Shown: positions 8,686 through 18,341, numbered from the stretch's first letter. The stretch: DNA of 62,067 bases from Shinella sp. WSJ-2 (GCF_003432075.1 NZ_QWBU01000018.1:1-62067); one strand, 5' to 3'. Numbers and translations: made by a program. Notes: generated by a model not told the origin, from the sequence alone.

Positions 8686-9699
8686 ATGAAAGCTGTCGTC
8701 TGCGTAGAACCCGGCCGCCTCGAGACGGTCGAACGGCAACGGCCTGCGGTGCCGGAGGGCTGGGCGCGCGTGGCAGTCAGCCATGTCGGCATCTGCGGCA
8801 CGGATTATCATATCTTTGAGGGCAAACATCCGTTCCTCGAATACCCCCGCGTGATGGGTCACGAAGTCTCAGCGACGGTTATTGAGCCCGGCACAAGCGG
8901 CCTTGTCGTCGGCGCACCCGTCGTTGTGAACCCCTATATCTCCTGCGGCGTCTGCGTCGCCTGCCGGAAGGACAAGCCGAACTGCTGCACCGCCATCCGC
9001 GTGCTCGGCGTGCACACCGACGGCGCCTTTTGCGAGGAAATCACCGTCCCGCCGGAGAATCTTTACCCGGCGGAAGGTCTTTCGCTGGAGGCCGCCGCGA
9101 CCGTCGAGTTTCTGGCCATCGGCGCCCATGCCGTGCGCCGCTCGCTAGCGCCGGCCGGTTCCCGTGCCCTCGTCATCGGAGCTGGCCCGATCGGCTTGGG
9201 CACTGCGCTCTTCTCGCGCATTGCGGGCCATGACGTCACCTTGATGGATACGTCGCGAGAACGCCTGGCCATGGCGGCGGAGCGTTTCGGTTTCGCATCC
9301 GGCTTGGTTGCCGGAGCGACCGCCGCCGAAGACGTCAGCCGGGTAACGGATGGCGACGGCTTTGACGTCGTCTTCGACGCGACGGGTTACGGCAAATCCA
9401 TGGAAGCGGCTTTCGGCTATGTCGCCCATGGCGGGGCGCTGGTGCTGGTCAGCGTGGTGAAGGACGAGATCCGCTTCTCCGATCCGGAATTCCACAAGCG
9501 CGAGATGATGCTGATCGGCAGCCGCAATGCGACGCGGGTCGATTTCGAGCATGTCATGGCGAGTATCCGCGCGGGCCATGTGCCGATCGAGGCACTCGTC
9601 ACCCACCGCACGACGCTGGGTGATGTACCCGCCGACCTTGCGCGCTGGGCAACCGAGAAGGCCGGTCTGATCAAGGCTATCGTTTGCGTTGCGGAATAA
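8686..9699 (+). CDS. Zinc-dependent medium-chain dehydrogenase, probable sugar-acid dehydrogenase
   Basis: A 337-residue medium-chain dehydrogenase. The catalytic zinc region is GICGTDYHIFEGKHPF...MGHE, the structural zinc loop is CGVCVACRKDKPNCC, and the Rossmann motif is VIGAGPIGLG. It resembles the L-galactonate/sorbitol dehydrogenase-like branch. It begins one base after the permease stop, so it belongs to the same operon. In the oxidative L-fucose route a 2-keto-3-deoxy-fuconate dehydrogenase is needed, and zinc-type enzymes can fill that step; this is an inference. No fuconate dehydratase gene is present in the window. Confidence 0.82.
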   Translation: MKAVVCVEPGRLETVERQRPAVPEGWARVAVSHVGICGTDYHIFEGKHPFLEYPRVMGHEVSATVIEPGTSGLVVGAPVVVNPYISCGVCVACRKDKPNCCTAIRVLGVHTDGAFCEEITVPPENLYPAEGLSLEAAATVEFLAIGAHAVRRSLAPAGSRALVIGAGPIGLGTALFSRIAGHDVTLMDTSRERLAMAAERFGFASGLVAGATAAEDVSRVTDGDGFDVVFDATGYGKSMEAAFGYVAHGGALVLVSVVKDEIRFSDPEFHKREMMLIGSRNATRVDFEHVMASIRAGHVPIEALVTHRTTLGDVPADLARWATEKAGLIKAIVCVAE

Positions 9700-9797
9700 G
9701 CCCGTCCACGCGCGCACCCATCTGAAGAGGTTGGACTTCGTTCATGTCCGCGAAAGGTTCGCGGGCGTAGGATGCCGCTGTGGCATGTTGCCACGCA

Positions 9798-9821
9798 GCG
9801 AAAACCTGTTAGTGTTTTCGC
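9798..9821. repeat. Inverted repeat between dehydrogenase and PHB depolymerase genes
   Basis: GCGAAAAC at 9798-9805 pairs perfectly with GTTTTCGC at 9814-9821 over an 8-nt loop. There is no T-run on either side, so a terminator is not clear; it could be an operator for the downstream depolymerase gene. Confidence 0.4.
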
Positions 9822-9891
9822 AAGTGCGGAAACCGGGTGAGACGGTGTGCGGGCATGAGCCCCGCACCGGGAAAATGGGATAACGCGTCCG

Positions 9892-11181
9892 ATGTATTAT
9901 CAGCTCTACGAACTCAACCATGCGATGATGGCGCCCTGGCGCGCCGCGGCGGACCAGATGCGGATCGCCTTCCGCAATCCGCTCAACCCGCTTTCCCATA
10001 CCTATTTCGGCCGCACGATGGCCGCGGGCTTCGAGGTTCTCGAGCGCACCACCCGGCGTTACGGCAAACCCGCCTTCGACTTGCCCACCACACCGATCGA
10101 CGGCAAGGACGTCTCGGTTCACGAGAAGATCGTTTGGAAACGGCCCTTCTGCAATCTCATCCATTTCGAGCGCTGTCTGCCCGCCGGCCATCGCAAGGAT
10201 CCGAAAGTCCTGATCGTCGCGCCGATGTCTGGCCATTATGCGACGCTCTTGCGCGGCACCGTCGAAGCGCTGCTCCCGCATGCCGAAGTGCATATCACCG
10301 ACTGGATCGATGCACGCATGGTGCCGATCTCAGAAGGCACTTTCGATCTCGACGATTACATCGACTATGTCATCCAGATGCTGCATGCGCTGGGGCCGGA
10401 TACGCATGTGATCGCCGTCTGCCAGCCGGCAGTGCCGGTGCTGGCCGCCGTAGCCGTGATGGAAGCCGACAACGATCCGCTGTCGCCCTCCACCATGACG
10501 CTGATGGGTGGACCGATCGACACGCGCATCAACCCGACGGCGGTGAACAACCTTGCCAAGGAAAAGCCGCTCGACTGGTTCCGCGACAATGTCATCATGC
10601 CGGTTCCGTGGCCGCAGCCGGGCTTCATGCGCCAGGTCTATCCGGGCTTCCTGCAGCTTTCGGGCTTCATGTCGATGAACCTTGATCGCCATGTCGTCGC
10701 GCACAAGGAGTTCTTCGCCCATCTCGTGAAGAACGACGGCGATGCGGCTGAAAAGCACCGCGATTTCTACGACGAATATCTTGCCGTCATGGACCTTACG
10801 GCCGAGTTCTATCTCCAGACCGTCGAAACCGTGTTCATGAAACACGCGCTGCCGAAGGGCGAGATGATGCACCGCTCGCGTCGCGTCGATACGACGGCGA
10901 TCCGCAAGGTGGCGCTGCTCACCGTCGAGGGCGAGAACGACGATATCTCGGGCGTCGGCCAGACCAAGGCGGCGCAGACGATCTGCACGAACATTCCCGA
11001 CGACATGCGCATGCACTACATGCAGCCGGATGTCGGCCATTACGGCGTGTTCAACGGCTCGCGCTTCCGCAAGGAGATCGCGCCGCGCATCCTGTCCTTT
11101 ATCGAGACCCACGGCAAAGCCAACAAGGCAAAGCCTGCGCCGCGCGTCATCAGAGGTGGCAAGGCTGAAGCGGCCTCCTGA
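9892..11181 (+). CDS. phaZ: Intracellular polyhydroxyalkanoate (PHB) depolymerase
   Basis: A 429-residue PhaZ of the intracellular class, which releases hydroxybutyrate from storage granules. The nucleophile is the Cys at about residue 177 in VICQP-like context (AVCQPAVP), as in the i-PHA depolymerases that use Cys in place of Ser. The C-terminal domain supplies EGENDD and the His in PDVGHYGVFNG. It starts MYYQLYELNHAMMAPWR, a characteristic opening for this family. The length is as expected and no signal peptide is present. It stands alone, between two hairpin-forming sequences. Confidence 0.92.
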   Translation: MYYQLYELNHAMMAPWRAAADQMRIAFRNPLNPLSHTYFGRTMAAGFEVLERTTRRYGKPAFDLPTTPIDGKDVSVHEKIVWKRPFCNLIHFERCLPAGHRKDPKVLIVAPMSGHYATLLRGTVEALLPHAEVHITDWIDARMVPISEGTFDLDDYIDYVIQMLHALGPDTHVIAVCQPAVPVLAAVAVMEADNDPLSPSTMTLMGGPIDTRINPTAVNNLAKEKPLDWFRDNVIMPVPWPQPGFMRQVYPGFLQLSGFMSMNLDRHVVAHKEFFAHLVKNDGDAAEKHRDFYDEYLAVMDLTAEFYLQTVETVFMKHALPKGEMMHRSRRVDTTAIRKVALLTVEGENDDISGVGQTKAAQTICTNIPDDMRMHYMQPDVGHYGVFNGSRFRKEIAPRILSFIETHGKANKAKPAPRVIRGGKAEAAS

Positions 11182-11249
11182 TTTTTCAGGCTCGTTTCAG
11201 GTACTTGCCCGAATTCATGCGCCATCGTCTTGAACGCGATGGGCGGTCT

Positions 11250-11283
11250 AACCACATCGGTTTAACCGGAAACCGAGGTGGTT
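11250..11283. repeat. Long hairpin between phaZ and the DUF2852 gene
   Basis: A 14-bp stem with one mismatch (11250-11263 with 11270-11283) and a 6-nt AACCGG loop. No T-run follows. It may stabilise the 3' end of the phaZ message or act in the leader of the next gene, 26 nt ahead of its ATG. Confidence 0.6.
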
Positions 11284-11309
11284 TCCGTCGATCGTGAGGA
11301 AGATTGCAC

Positions 11310-11744
11310 ATGAACCAGTCAGCGCTCATTCGTCCGGACTGGACGCCTGCGACCATCGCCCTGATGGTGCTGGGCTTCGTGGTATTCTGGCCGCTCGGCC
11401 TTGCCATGCTTGCCTACATCATCTTCGGCGATCGCCTGAGAAACTTCAAGAAAGACGCCAACGACAATCTCGACGGCCTGTTCGCCTCCTGCCGCAGCAA
11501 GTTCCGCGGCGGTCGTGGTCCTGCGTTCCGCAGCACCACCGGCAATGTCGCTTTCGACGATTGGCGTGACGCCGAACTCGCCCGCCTCGACGAAGAGCGC
11601 CGCAAGCTCGACGAGATGCGCGAACAGTTCGATGCCTACAGCCGCGAGCTGCGCCGTGCCAAGGACCAGGAGGAGTTCGACCGCTTCATGCGCGAACGCC
11701 GCGCCGAAGGGAAGGGCGACGTACCGGGCTTCCCGGCGACCTGA
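11310..11744 (+). CDS. DUF2852 membrane protein
   Basis: A 144-residue protein of unknown function recognisable as DUF2852, a family common in Rhizobiales. One hydrophobic segment lies at about residues 12-37 (TPATIALMVLGFVVFWPLGL). A charged, probably coiled-coil region follows (EERRKLDEMREQFDAYSREL) and then a basic C-terminus. The ATG at 11310 has GTGAGGA at a better distance than the TTG six bases upstream. It has its own downstream terminator, so it is probably monocistronic. Anchoring in the inner membrane with a cytoplasmic helical tail is inferred from the hydrophobicity pattern. Confidence 0.82.
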   Translation: MNQSALIRPDWTPATIALMVLGFVVFWPLGLAMLAYIIFGDRLRNFKKDANDNLDGLFASCRSKFRGGRGPAFRSTTGNVAFDDWRDAELARLDEERRKLDEMREQFDAYSRELRRAKDQEEFDRFMRERRAEGKGDVPGFPAT

Positions 11745-11770
11745 TACGATCAGGATCCTTGCAAACAGAG

Positions 11771-11794
11771 CCGGCGCCGTGAGCGCCGGTTTTT
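11771..11794 (+). terminator. Rho-independent terminator after the DUF2852 gene
   Basis: CCGGCGC at 11771-11777 pairs with GCGCCGG at 11783-11789 over a 5-nt loop, followed by TTTTTC. Confidence 0.88.
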
Positions 11795-11827
11795 CGTTGA
11801 GGCATTTCAGCCGGCCTCGAATCGGCT

Positions 11828-12601
11828 ATGAAAGGCAGCATGTTTTCCTCGTTGCGCAAGCCCCGAAAGGCTCTGAAGACGCCGCCGCCGCCCGAACGGC
11901 GCGAGCTCGACGTCAATGGCCGGCGTCTGCCGCTCACCATCAAGCGGGATTCGCGTGCGACGCGCCTGACGCTGCGCATCGAACCCGGTGGCCGGGCGTT
12001 GCGCATGACGGTGCCGTCAGGCATCGCCGAACGCGAAATCCGCGATTTTCTCGATCGTCATCAGGGCTGGCTGATGACGAAGCTCGCGAAATTCCGCACG
12101 ACGAATGAGCTGGCCGACGGCGGTTACGTCATGATCCGCGGCGTTGCCCATCGCATCGAGGCGACCGGCCGGCTGCGCGGTTTGACTGAGGCCGTCGTTG
12201 TCGATGACGAGGCAGTGCTGCGCGTCGGCGGCATGGAGGAGAGTATTCCCCGCCGCATCTCGGATTTCCTGAAAAAGGAGGCGCGGCTGGAGCTGGACCG
12301 TCTGGTCACCATCCATGCAGGAAGGATCGGCCGAAAGGTCAAGTCGCTAACATTGCGCGATACCCGCAGCCGCTGGGGCTCCTGCTCGGCGGATGGCGCG
12401 CTCAGCTTCTCCTGGCGCATCGCCATGGCCCCGCCGCATGTCATCGACTATCTCGCAGCCCATGAAGTGGCGCATCTCGAGGAGATGAACCACAGCTCAG
12501 CCTTTTGGGCTCTGTGCGAAAAACTGTGCCCGGCAACGGAAGAGGCCAAGCGCTGGTTGAAGCGCAACGGCAGTTTGCTGCATGCGCTGGATTTTGGCTA
12601 A
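11828..12601 (+). CDS. YgjP-type (COG1451/DUF45) zinc metallopeptidase
   Basis: A 257-residue protein of the YgjP/SprT-like metal-dependent hydrolase family. The zinc site is visible as HEVAH (residues 212-216), followed by the family pattern EEMNHSSAFW, which supplies the third ligand. The preceding DTRSRWGSCS motif is also diagnostic. The N-terminal half is a beta-rich domain with LDVNGRRLPLTIKRDSRATR. No signal peptide is present, so it is cytoplasmic. The physiological substrate is not known for this group. The family assignment is firm; function beyond probable metalloprotease is not. Confidence 0.85.
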   Translation: MKGSMFSSLRKPRKALKTPPPPERRELDVNGRRLPLTIKRDSRATRLTLRIEPGGRALRMTVPSGIAEREIRDFLDRHQGWLMTKLAKFRTTNELADGGYVMIRGVAHRIEATGRLRGLTEAVVVDDEAVLRVGGMEESIPRRISDFLKKEARLELDRLVTIHAGRIGRKVKSLTLRDTRSRWGSCSADGALSFSWRIAMAPPHVIDYLAAHEVAHLEEMNHSSAFWALCEKLCPATEEAKRWLKRNGSLLHALDFG

Positions 12602-12618
12602 GCCGTTTCCGCAAAAAA

Positions 12619-12813
12619 CTAGCGGCGGCTGCCGAGCGCTTCGTTGATCTTCTTGTCGGTGTTGTATTGGCCGAGCGCATAGACTGCCCAGATCGCGGCC
12701 GGTAGCCAGCCGATCAGCGTCACTTGCAAAATCAGGCATATAATGCCGGCGATCGGTCGCCCGATAGTGAAAAACACGAGAAAGGGCAGGAGGATGGCAA
12801 TAATGAGCCGCAT
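12619..12813 (-). CDS. Pmp3/YqaE-family small membrane protein
   Basis: A 64-residue peptide with two hydrophobic helices: the start MRLIIAILLPFLVFFTIGRP and the central IICLILQVTLIGWLPAAIWAVYAL. This is the compact Pmp3/YqaE fold, a family linked in yeast and bacteria to stress and membrane potential. The ATG at 12813 follows GGAGACATCC; the longer frame upstream lacks support. It is transcribed towards the metallopeptidase gene and lies back to back with trpF. Its exact role in bacteria is unclear. Confidence 0.85.
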   Translation of the reverse strand: MRLIIAILLPFLVFFTIGRPIAGIICLILQVTLIGWLPAAIWAVYALGQYNTDKKINEALGSRR

Positions 12814-12942
12814 GGATGTCTCCGGTCTGTCGTTTCCTTCCATATGGGCCGTATCGTGGGCCGTGCAAGGGTGGCGTTTCCAGTCCTATTGCCGCCGTCT
12901 TTCGGCTCGACTCTTCCGGTGATTCGTGCGAACCCCTTCCCC

Positions 12943-13617
12943 ATGAAACGCGACATTAAAATCTGCGGGCTGAAGACCGAAGAGGCCGTCGACAAGGCGG
13001 TTGCGCTCGGTGCGACCCATATCGGCTTCATCTTCTTTCCGAAAAGCCCGCGCAACATCGAGCCCTCCGACGCCGGCCGTCTGGCAGACCGGGTGCGCGG
13101 CCGCGTGAAGATCGTTGCGGTGACCGTCGATGCCGACAGCGACACGCTGGACGAGATCGTCGATCAGCTCTCGCCCGATATTCTCCAGTTGCACGGCAAG
13201 GAAAGCCCCGAGCGGGTGCTGACGGTCAAGGCAGTCTATGGTCTGCCCGTGATGAAGGCTTTTTCGGTGCGCGAGGCGGATGATCTGAAGAAGATCGATC
13301 CCTATATCGGTATCGCCGACCGGTTCCTGTTTGACGCCAAGCCGCCGGCAGGCTCTGAACTTCCGGGCGGCAACGGGGTCTCCTTCGACTGGAACCTCAT
13401 GCATTTGCTTGACGGAAGCGTCGATTACATGCTTTCGGGTGGGCTGAACAAGGATAACCTCGCCGAGGCCATTCAACTGACCGGCGCGCCGGGCATCGAC
13501 ACCAGTTCGGGTGTCGAAAGTGCGCCTGGGGTCAAGGATCTCGGCCTGATGGAAGCGTTTTTTGAGGCGGCGAACAAGGCGGACGACATGACCGCCGTCG
13601 CAGGGAGAGGCAAGTGA
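12943..13617 (+). CDS. trpF: Phosphoribosylanthranilate isomerase
   Basis: A 224-residue TIM-barrel enzyme that converts N-(5-phosphoribosyl)-anthranilate to the carboxyphenylamino-deoxyribulose phosphate in tryptophan synthesis. The motif [11 protein letters not shown] supplies the catalytic Cys8, [10 protein letters not shown] follows, and the phosphate-binding end is [14 protein letters not shown]...[16 protein letters not shown]. The frame is open upstream, but the ATG at 12943 starts the conserved domain. It overlaps trpB through GTGA, indicating translational coupling in a trpF-trpB-trpA operon. Confidence 0.96.
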   Translation: MKRDIKICGLKTEEAVDKAVALGATHIGFIFFPKSPRNIEPSDAGRLADRVRGRVKIVAVTVDADSDTLDEIVDQLSPDILQLHGKESPERVLTVKAVYGLPVMKAFSVREADDLKKIDPYIGIADRFLFDAKPPAGSELPGGNGVSFDWNLMHLLDGSVDYMLSGGLNKDNLAEAIQLTGAPGIDTSSGVESAPGVKDLGLMEAFFEAANKADDMTAVAGRGK

Positions 13618-14834
13618 ACCAGTCACCCAACCTGAATTCGTATCGCGAAGGTCCCGATGAGGACGGCCGCTTCGGCATTTTCGGCGGTCGTTTCGTCGCC
13701 GAAACCCTGATGCCGCTGATCCTCGAACTTCAGGCGGAATGGGACAAGGCCAAGACCGATCCGGCCTTTCAGGCGGAGCTGAAGCACCTCGGTGCCCATT
13801 ATATCGGCCGCCCGAGCCCGCTCTATTATGCCGAACGCCTGACGCAGCATCTCGGCGGCGCAAAGATCTATTTCAAGCGTGAAGAGCTGAACCACACCGG
13901 CTCGCACAAGATCAACAACTGCATCGGTCAGATCCTGCTCGCCAAGCGCATGGGCAAGACGCGCATCATCGCCGAAACCGGCGCCGGCCAGCACGGCGTG
14001 GCCTCGGCGACCGTTGCTGCGCGCTTCGGCTTCCCCTGCGTCGTCTATATGGGTGCCACCGACGTCGAGCGTCAGGCGCCGAATGTCTTCCGCATGAAGC
14101 TGCTCGGTGCCGAGGTGAAACCCGTCACCGCCGGCAGCGGCACGCTGAAGGACGCCATGAACGAGGCGCTGCGCGACTGGGTCACCAATGTCGACGACAC
14201 CTATTACCTGATCGGCACCGCCGCCGGTCCGCATCCTTATCCCGAGCTGGTGCGCGATTTCCAGGCCGTCATCGGCACGGAAGCCCGCGAGCAGCTTCTC
14301 GAAGCCGAAGGCCGCCTGCCGGACATGGTCATCGCCGCCGTTGGCGGTGGTTCCAATGCCATCGGCATCTTCCATCCGTTCCTCGACGACAAGAACGTCC
14401 AGATCGTCGGCGTCGAAGCCGGTGGCAAGGGCCTCGACGGCGAGCTGCACTGTGCCTCCCTGACAGCCGGTTCGCCAGGCGTTCTGCACGGCAACCGCAC
14501 CTATCTGCTGCAGGATGCCGACGGCCAGATCAAGGAAGGACACTCCATCTCCGCTGGCCTCGACTATCCCGGCATCGGCCCGGAGCACGCCTGGCTGCAC
14601 CAGATCGGTCGCGCCGAATATGTTCCGATCATGGACGACGAAGCGCTGGAAGCCTTCCAGCTCTTGACCAAACTCGAAGGCATCATTCCGGCGCTCGAGC
14701 CGAGCCATGCCATTGCAGAGGTGATCAAGCGCGCCCCCAAGATGGGCAAGGACCAGATCATCCTGATGAACCTCTCCGGCCGCGGCGACAAGGACATCTT
14801 TACCGTCGGCAAGATCCTCGGCATGGAGCTCTGA
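13614..14834 (+). CDS. trpB: Tryptophan synthase beta subunit
   Basis: A 406-residue PLP enzyme that joins indole and serine to make tryptophan. The pyridoxal lysine is Lys99 in [14 protein letters not shown], and the phosphate-binding loop is the GGGSNAIG stretch. The GTG start at 13614 overlaps the trpF stop as GTGA. Length and motifs are those of the standard TrpB1 that partners TrpA. The trpA gene starts two bases after its stop, so the two subunits should be made in a 1:1 ratio. Confidence 0.97.
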   Translation: MNQSPNLNSYREGPDEDGRFGIFGGRFVAETLMPLILELQAEWDKAKTDPAFQAELKHLGAHYIGRPSPLYYAERLTQHLGGAKIYFKREELNHTGSHKINNCIGQILLAKRMGKTRIIAETGAGQHGVASATVAARFGFPCVVYMGATDVERQAPNVFRMKLLGAEVKPVTAGSGTLKDAMNEALRDWVTNVDDTYYLIGTAAGPHPYPELVRDFQAVIGTEAREQLLEAEGRLPDMVIAAVGGGSNAIGIFHPFLDDKNVQIVGVEAGGKGLDGELHCASLTAGSPGVLHGNRTYLLQDADGQIKEGHSISAGLDYPGIGPEHAWLHQIGRAEYVPIMDDEALEAFQLLTKLEGIIPALEPSHAIAEVIKRAPKMGKDQIILMNLSGRGDKDIFTVGKILGMEL

Positions 14835-14836
14835 GC

Positions 14837-15676
14837 ATGACCGCACGCATGGACAAACGCTTCGCGGATCTCGCCGCGGAAGGCCGCCCGGCCCTCGTCA
14901 CCTATTTTATGGGCGGCGATCCGGATTACGCGAGCTCGCTGGAGATCATGAAGGCGCTGCCGAAGGCGGGCTCCGACGTCATCGAACTCGGCATGCCCTT
15001 TTCCGATCCGATGGCCGACGGCCCGGCGATCCAGGTGGCTGGCCAGCGCGCGCTCGCCGGCGGTCAAACGCTCGCCAAGACGATCCAGATGGCGCGCGAC
15101 TTCCGCAAGGAAGACGACGCGACCCCGATCGTTCTGATGGGCTACTACAACCCGATCTACATCTATGGCGTCGATCGTTTCCTCGACGACGCGCTGGAAG
15201 CCGGCATCGACGGCTTGATCGTCGTCGACCTGCCGCCGGAAATGGATGACGAACTGTGCATCCCGGCCCTTGCCAAGGGTATCAACTTCATCCGTCTCGC
15301 CACGCCGACGACCGATGAGAAGCGCCTGCCGGCCGTTCTGAAGAACACGTCGGGCTTCGTCTACTACGTTTCGATGAACGGCATCACCGGTTCGGCATTG
15401 CCGGACCCGTCGCTGATCGGCGGCGCCGTCGGCCGCATCAAGGCGCATACCAGGCTGCCGGTCTGCGTCGGCTTCGGCGTCAAGACGGCCGAACACGCCC
15501 GTGCCATCGGCGCTTCGGCGGACGGCGTCGTCGTCGGTACGGCTATCGTCAACCAGATCGCCTCCAGCCTGACGGCGGACGGCAAGGCCAGTGCAGCCAC
15601 CGTTGCCGGTGTCGAAACGCTGGTCATGAGCCTCGCATCGGGTGTGCGCGCGTCGCGCCTTGCGGCGGCGGAATAA
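14837..15676 (+). CDS. trpA: Tryptophan synthase alpha subunit
   Basis: A 279-residue TIM-barrel subunit that cleaves indole-3-glycerol phosphate and passes indole to TrpB. The catalytic residues Glu50 ([12 protein letters not shown]) and Asp61 (PMADGPAIQ) are both in place. The phosphate-binding C-terminal part reads [13 protein letters not shown] and [10 protein letters not shown]. It starts two bases after the trpB stop. A small palindrome, GTTCCCA-CA-TGGGAAC, lies in the gap after it (15678-15693), ahead of accD, without a T-run. Confidence 0.97.
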   Translation: MTARMDKRFADLAAEGRPALVTYFMGGDPDYASSLEIMKALPKAGSDVIELGMPFSDPMADGPAIQVAGQRALAGGQTLAKTIQMARDFRKEDDATPIVLMGYYNPIYIYGVDRFLDDALEAGIDGLIVVDLPPEMDDELCIPALAKGINFIRLATPTTDEKRLPAVLKNTSGFVYYVSMNGITGSALPDPSLIGGAVGRIKAHTRLPVCVGFGVKTAEHARAIGASADGVVVGTAIVNQIASSLTADGKASAATVAGVETLVMSLASGVRASRLAAAE

Positions 15677-15718
15677 AGTTCCCACATGGGAACCACCATT
15701 ATAACGGGAGTCTAGACC

Positions 15719-16621
15719 GTGAACTGGATCACGAATTACGTTCGGCCGAAGATCAACTCGATGCTTGGCCGCCCTGACCGGGATGTACCGGAAAACCTCT
15801 GGATCAAGTGCCCGGAAACCGGCGAGATGGTCTTCCATCGCGATCTCGAGGAAAACAAGTGGGTAATCCCCGCTTCGGGCTACCACATGAAGATGCCGGC
15901 CAAGGCCCGCCTCAAGGATCTCTTCGACGATGGCGTCTATGAAGCCCTGCAGCAGCCGAAGGTGGCGCAGGACCCGTTGAAGTTCCGCGATTCGAAGAAA
16001 TATACGGATCGCCTTAAGGAAAGCCGCACCAAGACAGACCTTGAAGACACGATCGTTGCCGGCGTCGGCAAGGTGCGCGGCGTCAAGCTCGTCGCGGTTG
16101 TTCATGAATTCAGCTTTATGGCTGGCTCGCTCGGCATCGCCGCCGGCGAAGCGATCATCAAAGCCTTCGAACGGGCGATCGCCGAAAAGTGCCCGCTCGT
16201 TATGTTCCCCGCCTCGGGCGGCGCACGCATGCAGGAAGGCATTCTCTCGCTGATGCAGCTGCCGCGCACCACCGTTGCCGTGGAAATGCTGAAGGAAGCG
16301 GGCCTACCGTATATCGTTGTCCTCACCAACCCGACGACCGGCGGTGTTACGGCCTCCTACGCCATGCTGGGCGATATCCATCTCGCCGAACCGGGCGCCG
16401 AAATCTGCTTTGCCGGCAAACGCGTCATCGAGCAGACCATCCGCGAAAAGCTGCCCGAGGGCTTCCAGACGTCGGAGTACCTCCTGGAGCACGGCATGGT
16501 CGACATGGTCGTCAAGCGCCATGACATTCCCGAAACGCTGGCCCGACTTTTGAAAATTCTCATGAAGAAGCCAGCGGCCGCCTCGGTCACCAACGGCGCC
16601 GTCGCCATCGCGGCCCAGTAA
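15719..16621 (+). CDS. accD: Acetyl-CoA carboxylase carboxyltransferase beta subunit with a degenerate zinc ribbon
   Basis: A 300-residue AccD that, with AccA, transfers the carboxyl group from biotin to acetyl-CoA in fatty acid synthesis. The carboxyltransferase core is intact ([32 protein letters not shown]). The N-terminal zinc ribbon that E. coli AccD builds from four Cys keeps only Cys31; the other three positions are Thr34, Ile50 and Ser53, so the site is unlikely to bind zinc. GTG start. It precedes folC by one base, an accD-folC pairing common in proteobacteria. Confidence 0.95.
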   Translation: MNWITNYVRPKINSMLGRPDRDVPENLWIKCPETGEMVFHRDLEENKWVIPASGYHMKMPAKARLKDLFDDGVYEALQQPKVAQDPLKFRDSKKYTDRLKESRTKTDLEDTIVAGVGKVRGVKLVAVVHEFSFMAGSLGIAAGEAIIKAFERAIAEKCPLVMFPASGGARMQEGILSLMQLPRTTVAVEMLKEAGLPYIVVLTNPTTGGVTASYAMLGDIHLAEPGAEICFAGKRVIEQTIREKLPEGFQTSEYLLEHGMVDMVVKRHDIPETLARLLKILMKKPAAASVTNGAVAIAAQ

Positions 16622-16622
16622 G

Positions 16623-17966
16623 ATGACCAGCGTGATGGTCAGCGAGGCGGCAGCGGAGATCGAGAAGCTTCTCGGTCTCCATCCCAAGGGGTTTGATCTT
16701 TCGCTTGACCGGATCACGCGGCTGCTTTCCGCCCTCGGCGATCCGCATCTGAAATTGCCGCCGGTCATCCATGTGGCCGGCACCAACGGCAAGGGCTCGG
16801 TCACGGCCTTCTGCCGCGCCATCCTTGAGGCTCAGGGCCTCAGCGTGCACGTCCACACCTCGCCGCATCTGGTCAACTGGCATGAGCGCTACCGTCTCGG
16901 TGTCAAAGGCGGCCGTGGGCAGTTCGTGGAAGACGCGGTCCTGGCGGATGCCGTGCGCCGTGTCGCCGACGCCAATGGCGGGGAAAAGATCACCGTCTTC
17001 GAAATCCTGACCGCCGTCACCTTCGTGCTGTTTGCCGAGCACCCGGCTGATGTCGCGATCATTGAGGTCGGCCTCGGCGGCCGTTTCGACGCGACGAACG
17101 TCATCCCGCGCCCGGCCGTCTCCATCATCATGCCGATTTCGCTCGATCACCAGGCCTATCTCGGCGACCGCGTCGAGCTGATCGCTGCCGAGAAGGCCGG
17201 CATCATGAAGCGCGGCGCGCCCGTCGTCATCGGCTTCCAGACTGAAGATGCTGCCCGTGACGTGCTGATCGAGACCGCCGAGCGGCTCGGTTGCCCGCAT
17301 ACCGTCTATGGCCAGGATTTCATGGCGCATCAGGAATACGGCCGTCTCGTCTATCAGGATGAATTCGGCCTCGCCGATCTGCCGCTGCCGCGCCTGCCTG
17401 GCCGCCACCAATATGCCAACGCCGCCGCTGCGATCCGCGCAGTGAAAGCCGCCGGTTTCACGATTTCCGAACACGCTTTCGAAATGGGCCTCAGCCACGT
17501 CGAATGGCCGGGCCGCCTGCAGCGGCTGACGGACGGTGCGCTTGCCCGCATCGCCCCGCGCGCCAGCGAAATCTGGGTCGATGGCGGCCACAATCCCGGT
17601 GCCGGCCAGGTGATCGCCGAGACCATGGCGAATTTCGAGGAGCGCGAGGCCCGCCCGCTTTTCCTCGTGACGGGCATGATCAACACGAAGGACCCGGTTG
17701 GCTATTTCGAGCCCTTCGGTGGCTTGGCCGAGCGCGTTTTCACAGTGCCGATCCGTGGCTCCGACGCCGGCCTCGATCCGGTGGCGCTGGCCGAGGATGC
17801 CGCGCGCGCGGGTCTAGAGGCAGAAGCCTATTCGACCGTTGCAGAAGCGCTGGCCGAAATCGGCCGCATCACCGCGGAAGACGCCGTGCCGCCCCGCATC
17901 CTGATCGGCGGCTCGCTCTATCTCGTCGGCGATGTGCTCGCCGATAATGGGACGCCACCGACCTGA
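16623..17966 (+). CDS. folC: Bifunctional folylpolyglutamate synthase/dihydrofolate synthase
   Basis: A 447-residue Mur-ligase-like enzyme that adds glutamate to dihydropteroate and to folates. The P-loop is HVAGTNGKGSVTAF, and the family continues with SPHLVNWHERYR, EVGLGGRFDATN and the C-terminal ligase part with WVDGGHNPGA. It starts one base after the accD stop, so the two genes are probably co-transcribed. The operon ends at the strong bidirectional terminator just downstream, shared with trxA. Confidence 0.95.
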   Translation: MTSVMVSEAAAEIEKLLGLHPKGFDLSLDRITRLLSALGDPHLKLPPVIHVAGTNGKGSVTAFCRAILEAQGLSVHVHTSPHLVNWHERYRLGVKGGRGQFVEDAVLADAVRRVADANGGEKITVFEILTAVTFVLFAEHPADVAIIEVGLGGRFDATNVIPRPAVSIIMPISLDHQAYLGDRVELIAAEKAGIMKRGAPVVIGFQTEDAARDVLIETAERLGCPHTVYGQDFMAHQEYGRLVYQDEFGLADLPLPRLPGRHQYANAAAAIRAVKAAGFTISEHAFEMGLSHVEWPGRLQRLTDGALARIAPRASEIWVDGGHNPGAGQVIAETMANFEEREARPLFLVTGMINTKDPVGYFEPFGGLAERVFTVPIRGSDAGLDPVALAEDAARAGLEAEAYSTVAEALAEIGRITAEDAVPPRILIGGSLYLVGDVLADNGTPPT

Positions 17967-17971
17967 GAAAC

Positions 17972-18003
17972 AAAAAAGCCCGGCTTCAGCCGGGCTTTTT
18001 CTT
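17972..18003. terminator. Bidirectional rho-independent terminator between folC and trxA
   Basis: An 8-bp GC-rich stem (17978-17985 with 17988-17995) is flanked by an A-run on the left and a T-run on the right, extending the stem. It can terminate both the + strand folC message and the - strand trxA message. Confidence 0.93.
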
Positions 18004-18020
18004 TGGACCAGTCGGACCGA

Positions 18021-18341
18021 TCACGCGGCGCTGGAAATCCAGGAGGCAAGTGCCGTCTTGGGGGCAGCGCCAACCTTGATGTCTGCCACTTCGCCACCCT
18101 TGAACATGGCAAGTGTCGGGATCGAGCGCACGCCGAACTGCGCGGCCAGTTCCGGGTTCTCGTCGATGTTCAGCTTGGCGACCTTCACCTTGCCGGCGAG
18201 TTCCGTCGAGATTTCCTCGAGCGCCGGTGCGATCATTTTGCACGGGCCGCACCATTCGGCCCAGAAATCGACGACGACAGGCTCTGCGGAATTCAGGACT
18301 TCAGCCTGGAAGTTGGACTGGTCGACTTTTACGGTAGCCAT
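18021..18341 (-). CDS. trxA: Thioredoxin
   Basis: A 106-residue classical thioredoxin, the general cytoplasmic dithiol reductant. The redox site WAEWCGPCK and the cis-proline region [11 protein letters not shown] are exact. The ATG at 18341 follows AAGGAGAG; an in-frame extension upstream is not supported. It lies about 100 bp downstream of addA on the same strand, so it may be reached by read-through or have its own promoter in that gap. Confidence 0.97.
   Translation of the reverse strand: MATVKVDQSNFQAEVLNSAEPVVVDFWAEWCGPCKMIAPALEEISTELAGKVKVAKLNIDENPELAAQFGVRSIPTLAMFKGGEVADIKVGAAPKTALASWISSAA

Noticed and set aside
13623-14846. 407-codon open frame opposite trpB
   Set aside because: Antisense shadow of trpB.
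15678-15693. GTTCCCA-CA-TGGGAAC palindrome between trpA and accD
   Set aside because: Too short for a terminator and no T-run; kept only as a remark under trpA.
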